This document shows positions 40,750 through 51,600 of a stretch of 64,000 bases of DNA, piece after piece. Position numbers and translations under genes: made by a program. Source of the stretch: Rutidosis leptorrhynchoides. Its lineage: Eukaryota > Streptophyta > Magnoliopsida > Asterales > Asteraceae. Numbering within the stretch: the first letter of the stretch is position 1; each line of letters begins with the position of its first letter. The notes below the pieces were generated by a model. That model was not told the DNA's origin. It saw nothing but the letters and a program-made list of their open reading frames with translations, and searched no databases. The stretch covers positions 291,938,501-292,002,500 of the forward strand of contig NC_092341.1 of the NCBI RefSeq assembly GCF_046630445.1, given 5' to 3'.

Positions 40750-40977
40750 TACTCAGATAATTCAGTTAAAAACAGGTTAAACATAATTTATTTATTCAAC
40801 ACTAAATGAATACATAAGGTTAGAATAGTAATTTTATGTCATTCAGAGTTTTCATTCAGAATTGTTATCAAACAGTGAAACTTCATTCAGATGATACTGA
40901 TTCAGAGCTTCTGAACCATTCAGAACTCTGAATCATTCAGTGCTAAATCATTCAGTTTTATCAAACACGCTCTAACT
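40750..40977. mobile_element. hAT-like MITE remnant with CATTCAG subterminal repeats
   Basis: At least eight ATTCAG/CATTCAG hexamers or heptamers occur in 200 bp, ending with TTTTATCAAACACGCTCT, a terminus typical of hAT elements (GAGCGTGTTTGATAAAAC on the other strand). The left terminus and target duplication are not resolved. Confidence 0.5.
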
Positions 40978-41451
40978 TTACAAATTGTCGGGCTTATACT
41001 TTACACCCTTCAACGATTTTTGGCCCACGTAAGATGTAACTTTAACCTTTGCTGCTGCGATCAAATTACTAACGGCGATCAAATTATTCATAATACAAGT
41101 TGCGACGGGGATAAGAAGTTAGAAGCTGCGATCAGAACATTCACATCGAATGTTGGTTTTTTTCTCCTCATTCAATTCATCAGGTTATATCCTTCCGTAA
41201 TTCAATTGTACTTTTGATTCAAAATTAGTTAAGTTTGTAAATGATAATTATGTTACATCGTTCACAATCATCATGTGCCAAAACAAATAAATAAAAAAGG
41301 CAAGTAGAAATTGTCCAATTTCTCCAAGGATCTTTGAATCAATTTATTGTTAAAAAAGAAAATAATGATGAATATGATATTCATACGGTCACCAACAATA
41401 AAAAAATTGTAAATATTGAAAAATCTATACATATTGAAAATTAAGAATTTA

Positions 41452-41821
41452 ATGAGGGTAATGTTAATGCACAAAATAATGTTAATGTAAATAATGAAAA
41501 TACTAATGAAGAATATGATGCTAATGCTAATAACATTGAAAGTCCTATAAAAAATATTCGAGAAAAACTTAAAACATTGCGATGATGAATAACAGTTATA
41601 ATAGTTTTCATATGAAGTATTGGGATGGTTTGATTTCAGTGATGAAACTTACTTGTAAGCAAAGTGTTTGTTAGAGAATATAAATCAAATTATCCAAAAG
41701 ATGACACTTCTCCGATTTTTATTATATGCATAAGCTACAAACCGGGTATACTATTGATAGGAAATGGTTAATCTACTCAAACGAGACAGATAAGTTATTT
41801 TGTTTCAGTTGTAAGTTATTT
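41452..41821 (+). pseudogene. hAT transposase-like pseudogene, TTF-type zinc-finger part
   Basis: Several frames together give fragments of the N-terminal region of hAT-related TTF-type zinc-finger proteins: an Asn-rich acidic stretch with IESPIKNIREKL (about 41485-41585), a YWDGL trace (about 41620), NYPKDDTSP (about 41690) and the clearest block, RKWLIYSNETDKLFCFSCKLF-like (41756-41821; Cys spacing C-x2-C). Stops and frameshifts separate them. No downstream transposase core is found; after 41821 the sequence is unrelated. Probably the decayed source or relative of nearby hAT remnants. Confidence 0.55.
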
Positions 41822-42499
41822 ATAAGGGGCATAATTTCAGTTAGAGTATTTATTTGCAAGGGGCATAATTTCAAACTCGCCTAGGGCATCGGAAATGCAG
41901 GACTGGGCTTACCCACAACCTTCCCTACAACCTTCTTCCTCGTAACTTATGGTCTTACAGTCGTGTAGTACCTAGTGACATGGATATTACACGTCTCTAA
42001 GTACAAAGATGTCACTAGTCCATAGTTTGTAATGCTATGTGTCTATATCTCATTATACTTGGTCTATATCTAGTGACTGAACGAAAAACATTTCACATAT
42101 CTATTCATTTGTAATGCTATGCTATGTGTCAATTCTAAGATGTCACCAGAAACATATATTATATTCCTACACATCTTGACGTCGCTAATCATTACTATGA
42201 ACAAATTGATGACTCTTTTCGGCATCTATATGGAAACACTAGGACATTAGTGACATCCCGACAGTCGTAGTGTCACTGAACGTTGATCTCAACCGATTGT
42301 AAATGTAGTTTTGGGCTAGCAGATAATACTTAACAATATGTTGGAAATTTACAAACAGAACAACGGGCAAATTAAAAGCCATTGCACACAATACATTTTC
42401 TTTCGTTAACATTAAAACGTTTTAACAGATAGAAAATACAATGCACCTGGTTCGTAGTCTCAAGGGGTGCTTAAAGATATACCTGCTTCGGGATTATTA
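41822..42499. other. Unassigned DNA downstream of the sulfate transporter
   Basis: No ORF, RNA gene or clear repeat boundaries seen. Contains several short direct repeats around GTGACAT/TCACTAG (41970-42290). The right end is likely downstream flank or 3' end of the sulfate transporter transcript. Confidence 0.4.
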
Positions 42500-42505
42500 T
42501 TTATT
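42500..42505 (-). terminator. Candidate polyadenylation signal AATAAA of the sulfate transporter
   Basis: AATAAA on the minus strand, about 100 nt downstream of the TGA at 42604-42606, a typical plant distance. Confidence 0.45.
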
Positions 42506-42603
42506 CAATCAAACAGTGAAGCACAAACAACACAAAATAGCATATTATACATACTTGAAGTTCATCGCTACATAAGAAGCCGTGGATACAAGCAATCATA
42601 TGA

Positions 42604-45600
42604 TCAACAATTGGCGGGAGCATTAAACTTGGAACCAACAAAGGAATCGACAGCTTCAGAAACAGTGAGGAAGATGCAGTCTCTTCCAACTTTATCAACA
42701 AACTTTGCTACTTTCAACTTGTGAATCACTTGCCATCTTGGGCTCGCAATAGCTAACTGCAACCAAAAGTCATCTCAATCATACTATACGAGTAAACAAG
42801 GGACGAGGTAGCATATTTTGGTTGAGGGAGTAACAAGGGTTTAGTCTGAACATAGAAAACCTTATTCGTTTACCCATATTCTCTTACCTACTTTAATTTG
42901 AGAGGGGCAAAGACTTCAAAAACCGTTACAATTACAAAATTTCTTTGTTCCCTTTTACATAATATGAAATTTCTTAAGAGGTAATTGTCTGTTTTAGATC
43001 CGCCTCTACAAGTAAAAGTTATCCATCATACAATTGATCAAACCATATGTAGGGGTCTTTAACGTCGGCAAAAGGAGTAGATCGGCAAAGACACCCAAAC
43101 CCTGTGTTTCCTTTGAAACCCACCCGTAAGAGTCATGTGTGTAAAATGCCGAATACCACAAAGTTTGTCAAGGGCTGTAAATCTTTCCCGAGAGTGGGAC
43201 TCAAACCTGCGCCCATTTTGGCAAAGGCTTCTACATGGTGGGCCCAAGCTTCTAAGGCAACGGGTATCACTATTAGCTTGGTCTTTTAACGTTATAATAT
43301 AGATAAAAAGTATTGTTTGGGTGTGGGATTAGAATCTCACTTTGATGCCTCCTGAAAGCAACTTCTTGTTAGTTTCTTCTAGTGCTAGAATTCCGGCATA
43401 ATCAATGTTTGTCACACCTATAATGGGAGAAACATTAGCGGAACCACAAATTGTGACCCTTTGATCAAAACGCACACGGATTAAGTTCACTTACTAGACA
43501 TGTCGAGAATTATTCCACTGATAGGTCTTTTAATATCTTCTTTTTCGTTCTCCTCGGTTACCCATTTCAATATCCTAAAATTATGAACCAAATTTTGAAT
43601 AAAAAAATAGATTCCTTGATCTTTATCATGGACACGTTCGTGTTATATCAAACATATACCTATCTCTGAGGGGATTCGCGTTTGTAAAACAAAGCAAACC
43701 AGAATTGAGTCGGATTATTAAAACGCCTGGAACTGCATGAGCGACTGGGTACTGATCAACTTCACAAAATATATCTGTTCCTGGAAGCCTCCCTAATTCT
43801 TCTACACGAGGTCGTAGCGCATTAAGAATTATCTTTGCAAATGAAACCGCAACCTGTCATGAAATTGTATGGAATTATCAAATCTGTAAACAACAGTAGC
43901 CTTTTGACTTGATAGTAAAAACAATGTTAATTAGTTGTATTAATTATTAACATATATAATTTGCAGATCAAATTGCAAATCTATTAGTTATTGACTTTCA
44001 CTTGTTTGTATCCGGTGACTTTATCCAACCACATGTACTTATTATGACATGGCGACTTCCACATCACGAAAACGGGTGTCAAGTCAAGGTTAAAAAAGTA
44101 CTCCCTACTCTTCTCGTATTAATCGTGTCTAGATAAAAAACACACGGTTCAAAAAAAATATCATAAAAATTACTGTACTTTTTGTTTACTTTGCAGTTTT
44201 AATCTTAATTTTTTTCTTCTTTAATCCTATCCACATACATGCCATAATAGAACTTGATCTTCTCATTTTTTTTCTATGAAGAATTGAGTTATTAATTTGG
44301 GGATCACAAAATAAAATAATGGATAATAAATTAGAGACGAAAGGAGTAACTCACGTTTACAAACACTTTTGGCCCATGAGATCAAGAAACTCAAATTGCA
44401 CAACTAAAACTACAAAACAAAAGAATTGACCCGAGGTAATTGACCCGAATTGAACTAGCTGCTACAATCTAAACTAGCTGCTCCCGAGGTAATTAAAATT
44501 TTAATTATGCACTGTGTGTAGATCTGCTCTTATTCATCAATTACTTTCTCGATCTGAAGTTATCGAAGGTGTAAAGCTTCAATTTTGTTTTAAGATCTGT
44601 TCTTATTGATCTATTGCTTGCTCGATCTGAAGATCTGAAGCTATCACAGTTATATAAAAAGCTATATTTTATATATTTGTTTTTGTAAAATTATTGTGTA
44701 TGTTGTTTCGAACATACACATGATGGGTTTCTGCGATTTGTTTTGGGTTTTAATAGAGAACTCAGGATAGTTTAGCTTCTTCTATGTCGAAGTCGAAAGA
44801 ATATTCATGTGACAAGTCGAGTGATAGTCGTGTATCATCGTTCCTGATTTTCAACTTCCCGGATACGTGGTCTCGAGTCGATTTTTGGAAAGTGTTCGAG
44901 AATTATGGTGCTCTTAACGATGTGTATCTAGCCCGAAAAAAACTGTCGAGTGGCCAACGCTTTGGTTTTGTAAGATTTGAGGGCATTAAGGATGAAGATT
45001 GCTTCGCTAATGTTCTTAACACCATTCAAATCAACGGAAGGTGTATTCGAGCTTTTAAAGCTATGGAGAGAAAAAAGGATGCTGCATATCATAGAAGGAA
45101 AAATGTGGGCAGGGACCTACTGAAGGATAATGATTTCCCAGCTCCAAATTGGAACCACATTCCACCTAAATCACCAAATTGGGATGGGAAATCTTTCGCG
45201 GACACGCTCAAAGGTAAAAACCAAAAAGCCAATGATCTACGGGTTCCCGTAAACAATCTTATTGAAATAAAGGTAGGTGGTAAATGTTTCGAGTTTAACC
45301 TTCCCGAATCGGTAAGCAATCACAACCTTGTGTTTAGCTATAACAATGAACGATTTTATTGGTCTCTAGTCGAAGTAAATAACAAGCCGTTTGTTGTCGT
45401 CGACGATATGAAAAATGAGGATGTCGAGGCTGTTTTTGACTACAAGGGTATCCCAGAACAATCTTTTGGCGCTGCGGATTCACTTGGTGCTTCCGATCAT
45501 AATAAGTGTCGTTCGGATAATGTCGAGAATTGTAGTACCCCTGACTATGAATTGTCTAATTCGACTGGGGAAAAAGAAACCTGTAATGAAGGGAAAAATA

Positions 45601-48600
45601 AGAAGTTACCTACTCGATCGATGGACCAATATTCGCCAATAGATATTGAAGATATTGAAGAAGGTGAGATTATTCAGCCTAAGGCTCATGGTGTTAATGT
45701 ATCGGTAGAGGAAAATTCCGAGTTTCTTGGCTCAAATTTTGACGCAGAGGTTAATGTCGATCGATCAAATTTCTTGTCTGATTCCGATTATAAGTATATG
45801 GACCATTGTTCTGTTCCGATAGCTGGTTCTCCGGCAACGTTTTCTGATCCGGTAATTGCCTCTGATGTGGTTTCGAGGATGGAGGAAACTCAAGGGTCTA
45901 GTGACATTATGTAAGACCCAAATATTTATTGTACATAATGTATTTAAGGTATACTATGTGTGTATGGAGTGTGCACAACATGTAGGTGTTGCTTGCTCGA
46001 CCGTCGAAGGAAAACTGGACGTTGTTTGAGGTACAAGGTGTGTACGTACCTTTTCAACCCCAAATAAAGTTTGTGTTGATGTTTCAAAGCCTTACCATTG
46101 GAAAGAAAATCTTATTACGTTTCCAACGATATTTGATTCATCGAAAACGGAGCTACGGACAAAAAGTTATGGCCAAAACAAGTTTCTGAAATCTGACCTG
46201 CAGAGTGGAGCGGCGCTCCACATTGTGGCGCGGCGCGCCGAATGGGTCAGAAGCAATTTTCAGCCTTTTTAAAGGCTTTAAATGAAGGGTACTTTGGTCT
46301 TTTCACTTGGGGTCGGTTTAGGGTCATCAAAACTGATCCTTTGATCAGTTTGGATCAAATTCTCACCAACCAAAACACTCTCAACCATTTTTAGAGAGAG
46401 AGTAAGGGTTTAGAGAGAGAGGGCTTAATTTGGGGAAGAAGGAGTCGATTTCTCACCAAAGCTCGGGTTCTAAAGTTGTTCCTTTCGTTCTTGGCTACGC
46501 GGTGATAGTATTGGTAAGCTCAAAATCCGAGTTTCAATTATTTGATTTGATATTCAAGTTAGGGTTTGAGTAAATTTGTTGTGAAACCCTTTTAGGTGAT
46601 GAAATGGGTTTAGTGATGCTAGTAATCGGGTTTGTTGTTAATTGTTGGTGGGTTTCGGGTTGGTGAACTATTTGGCCATGTTTAGAACTTGAAATTTAGT
46701 TTAATCACTTAAGTTAGTGATTATGGAAGTATTGGAACCCATTTAGGGTTATTTGGTTGACTAACTTTGACTTTGGGTCAAATTAGGGTTTCGTGGTGAT
46801 TATGACCCAATTGGCGATTTAATGAAGTTTATAAACTTAAAATGGATTAAGTTGAAGTATAAAACCGAGTTAAATGTGTTTTGGTGTCAAAACTTGCAAA
46901 GAACGAGATTTTGACCTTTATGGGTCAAAATTAGGGTTTAAGTGTCAAAATGGGTATGACACGTGTTTAACACTTGAGTTCGGGTTTAATTGGCATATTA
47001 GGACCATTCTCACTTGTGTTAGTGACTATTGGTTAGTTTGGGCACGGTTTGTGCTTGGAAGTGCATTTGGGTCGAAATTGCACTTAGTGACGAATTGGGT
47101 TGATTGGTAAATCCACTCTAAGTGTATTATTGTAATTGTGGTAATGGAATAGGTACTTTCCATTGGCGAGTTGCGGATTACTTGGAAGCATTCTTCAAGA
47201 CTTCAAAGTGAGTGGAATATCTATATATGTATGTATATGATTTATGTGCCCGTGGAAATGGTGTCACATAGCCGTTTGGTGACCATAGTTGTGAGATATA
47301 GACATTTTGTCCACATTGATAGTTGCCCGTAGTAATGATGTCACATAGCCGTTTTTGTGACCGTAGTGGTGGGACATAGCCGTTCTTGTCCATAATGATT
47401 ATTGTGAGTGGAATATCTATATATGTATGTATATGATTTATGTGCCCGTGGAAATGGTGTCACATAGCCGTTTGGTGACCATAGTTGTGAGATATAGACG
47501 TTTTGTCCACATTGATAGTTGCCCGTAGTAATGATGTCACATAGCCGTTTTTGTGACCGTAGTGGTGGGACATAGCCGTTCTTGTCCATAATGATTATTG
47601 TGAGTGGAATATGTATATATGTATGTATATGATTTATGTACCGTGTTGATGGTGTCACATAGCCGTTTTGTGACCAAGGTTGTGGGACTTAGCCGTATTA
47701 GTCCATGTTTTGTACTAAGGCACATAGCCGTGTTTGTGCATTTAGTGGCAAGTAATAGCCGTGTTTTACTCCCACGTTGTTATTTGAGTTACCCGTACAC
47801 ATAGCCGTGTTGGTGTACGAAAGCGTGAGTAATAGCCGTGTTCTACTCACATTGAGCAAGTGATGCCATAGCCGTTTTTGGAACACTTGAGGGGTGATGC
47901 CATAGCCGTTTTTGGAACACCTCGGGGGGTTAGCATGCCATAGCCGTTTTTGGAAGCTAACGAATGTTATGAACATCGATGACTTGATTCGCGAAGTCGT
48001 TCCCCTAGCGAAGAGATTGGTTAACCATGAATTGTAGTTGTTGATGCTAGCATTTAATTTGATTTATTATTTATATTTATTTATGCTAATGATGTTGCTA
48101 GTTGTACGGTTTGACGTTACTAGCTATTGATTGCTTATGAGGTTGCTAGTTATACGATTTGATGATACTAGCGTTTGGTACGATGAGGTAAGTGATTTAT
48201 GTGTATTTATGTGATGTCGTGGATGCGAGTAGGTAAGTTGTATATGCATGTATATATTTATTCTACTCACTAAGCGTTAGCTTACCCTCTCGTTGTTGAC
48301 TCTTTTTATAGATTGCATGCGGATTGGTGGCTCGGGTAAGCGCGAGGACTAGAAGACTTGCATAGTTTGCTTTAGAGACTTGCTTTGGATTGTTTAGGAT
48401 TGGGTAGCGTATCCCCAATCGCCATGCTCGGCTTCGTTTTGTATTAAAAGTCTTATGGTCAAATATTGCATTTTGGTACTCAAGGGGTAATTTGGGTCGA
48501 TGTGGGACCCGCTTCGTAAATTTGATTTTATTAATTAAACGTGCTAGTTTTTCATATATGAAGTCATGGTTAAAAGCGTTTTAGCTAAATGTGTCGGGAA

Positions 48601-51600
48601 CTAGTCAAACATTTTCATTAAATTGACTTCCGGGGACAGCGGGCTGTCCAGGTGATTTGGCGCGCCGCGCGGCCACCTGGCGCGCCGCGCAGATGGCCTG
48701 CACCAGAATTTTTTTTTTTTGTTTGAAATTTCGTCGTGTTTGGTCGGTTACGGTTTGGGTTGTTACAAGTGGTATCAGAGCATGGTCTAAGGGATTTAGG
48801 TGACTTGAGATAGGTGCCTAGACTTAGACTTTGTGTGTGCTTACTTTGTTGCGGGACTTGTAGGATTACGGGTCAGGAATAGGTTTAGTTAGTGCCTTGT
48901 TATAGGTTGACTAACGTTTGTATTAGTAATGCGGATATTATTAATATGTTATTTGTGTTGTGAAAATAATTCTCGCGTATGTTTGTATCGCGTAGAATCT
49001 TGATGTGTTTGTTTATGTGATCGAGCGAGACGGTCGTTGTACTAACAAGTCGATGCGGCGTGCGTGCGTAATAAGAACTTGCAAACCTTATTACGGGTGC
49101 AAATCGCGTCTAACGAGTGATGTACGACGAGTGTTTAGCAAGATGGGACGGGTTGTGCGTGCGATTTTATACGTTCGTGATCTAATCGTTTTGCATTTTG
49201 AGATTGACGACGCGAAACGAGATCGAGGCGAATAACGTGGAGTTTAACGCTAGAGTTGCGGCCGCCGTTGCGGAGCAAATGAGAGCGTTTCGAGAAGAAA
49301 TGGATAGGAAGTATTCCAAACTTCAAAGTAGTGGCGAAATGAAGCGTTATCTTAAGAGCTTCATGAGGACTAAACCACCGATGTACGACGGGAAACCGGA
49401 TCCATTGGTAAGCACAACTTGGATTTCGGATGTCGAAGGGCGTTTTCGCACGATTGATTGCCCTCCCGAGAAGAAGACGAGGCTCGCAACTAGTTTGTTG
49501 CGGGGTAGGGCAAGGGATTGGTTGGATGGTAAGATTGATCTTGTTGGTGGTGAAATGTTTATGGTCTTATCGTGGGACGAGTTTAAGGAGGAATTCTTCG
49601 AGGAGTTCCGGACTTCGGCCGATTTGTGGGAATTGCGTAATGAGTTGCGAAACTTGCGACAAGGATCTATGGATTTGAGTACTCTCAAGACGACCTTTAT
49701 GGCGAAGGCTCGTTTTTGTCCGGGGTATTTGGGAAGTGATCGTTTGTTAATGGGGGATTTCTATTGGACTTTGAATGACGACTTGAAAAGTAAAATTAGT
49801 CGTGGTCAAGCGAAATCGTTTTCGGAATTATTCGACTTGGCTAGGGGTTTCGAGTCGCATACACGATCGAAGAAGGGTGAACCTTCAAGGGAGATAAGGG
49901 TTGTTTCTTATGGTGCTCCGAGTAAGAGGACTAAGGGTCCGAGCGTGAGCACGGGTGGTACACGGACGGGTATATCGGATTCTAGTGCGCCTAGGTGTTA
50001 CAATTGTGGCGTGAGGGGTCACAAATATTGGGAATGTTCGGTACCAAAGGGTGGTAGTATGGTGTGCATTAATTGCCAAAAAGAAGGACATCGTAAGTCG
50101 GAAAGTCCCAAGTTAGCGGGGACGGGTGCGGCGAGGAGACGTTAAGGCACGTTTCATTTTAATAAATATGTCTTTTGATTGATTATCGAGTGCCGTTTGG
50201 AAGTGAGTTGTTAAATGCCTTGGTTTGTGCATATTGTTGTTATGGGTGACGTTCCTAATGGAAGTACCCTATGGTGACGTTTTAATTGATTGGTGAAGGG
50301 CGTAAGACTTGGCGCAACCAAGCATTCCTTATTGTTTGGGAAATGTTTCTACCAAGCCACGGAAATGGTTTTGGTGTCCGATTGTTAAGCGCGTGTTCGC
50401 TTTTATGTTGAAGTGATGAACCATGAGGTTCGCCGGGTGATTGGAACCCTTGAGATCGAGTGTTTGAAATCTCGATGTATGTCGGTAATGGAGTCATTAT
50501 GACGCGACATTAGGTGCCTCTTTTATACCTACTAGCGTGGTGTTCGACTCCGACTAGGTTATGGTTGTGGTTGCATTGTACTTAGGGTACCGGAGTAAAA
50601 CCCTTAGATACATGAGTGACTAGGTGGAATTTGACAAACTAATGAAATTGGATGATTGCGAGGGTATAGTTTGGGTATTTGTGGTACACTTTTCGTTCGA
50701 AGTGTTTAAGGATTGGTCAAGTCCTTCGTGTGCTCAAGGTTTGGAGCAAGGTATGGTAACGGGTCGTGTGAACCCAATTGTTTGTAAAGTCTACCTTTGG
50801 TAGCATTGTACGGTTGTACGAGTTGTGGATATGGAACATAGTTCCAAGTGAGGGAGTGGCACTCCCGCACGAGGAGGTTTTAGTGTGAGATTTCGGATGA
50901 TGCTTTTGTTAGATCCGGAAATTTGGTCGAGACCTAGTTTTGGTCAATTGGTGGTAGAGTACAATTTTTGGCTCATTGGTACTTATGATATTGGATTTGT
51001 AAATTACCACCGAGGTGGTAAGTTTGGTGAATCTCGTCGAGAGATAATGGACGTGTTTTGGCGAGCAAGGTGAAATCCCTCGGTTAAGGGATGTGCGTAT
51101 CAGATTCTCTTCTAGAGAAATATTGTTTTGTGCCTATGTTTGATATAGGTGGTTCTTGCTCGATAGTGTGGACGGTTAGCGGTATCCGTTAGGGTTCACT
51201 ATAGTGTAGCGGAGCGCGATGTTGCACTACTCGTAGTGTGAGGTATTGTTATAGTGGTGAAGCATGACTTTCGGGGTCCGCTGACTTCATCATGAGGTAT
51301 TGTTATATCGGTGAAGCATGACTTTCGGGTCCGCTGACTTCATCCGGTGTTGAGTGATCTATCAGTTGTTTTATACTCCTATGGTGGGATCGTGAGGACC
51401 GTATTGTGTGATTACTGATGCGATAGCCGTATTTCGCTCACATGTCGTTACGGGCGTGACAATGGTCGATTTTGTACGCCTAGGGTTTTAAGTTGTTATA
51501 GTCGATTGGACGCTAGCGGTTCTAGTCGTTCGCTTATGATGTTACGGTAGTTGCGTATTGGTTGTATTATGCGCTACAAGGGATGTTTAGTGATTGGTGT

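Noticed and set aside
42467..42724. Plus-strand 85-aa ORF
   Set aside because: It overlaps the last SULTR2 exon and 3' UTR in antisense; the minus-strand reading gives a family match.
45986..46189. 67-aa ORF present in both LTRs (52024-52227)
   Set aside because: Duplicated only because LTRs are identical; lies upstream of the likely transcription start and has no domain.
47263..47961. CRISPR-like reading of the array (constant motif, variable between)
   Set aside because: Constant part is only 8-12 bp, the variable parts are complementary arms rather than spacers, spacing is irregular and the host is a plant.
47178..47976. Several minus-strand ORFs with recurring KRLWH/KNGYG peptide pattern (and their copies at 53216-54014)
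   Set aside because: They are translations of the ATAGCCGT repeat on the opposite strand; lengths are set by the repeat, with no start context or family.
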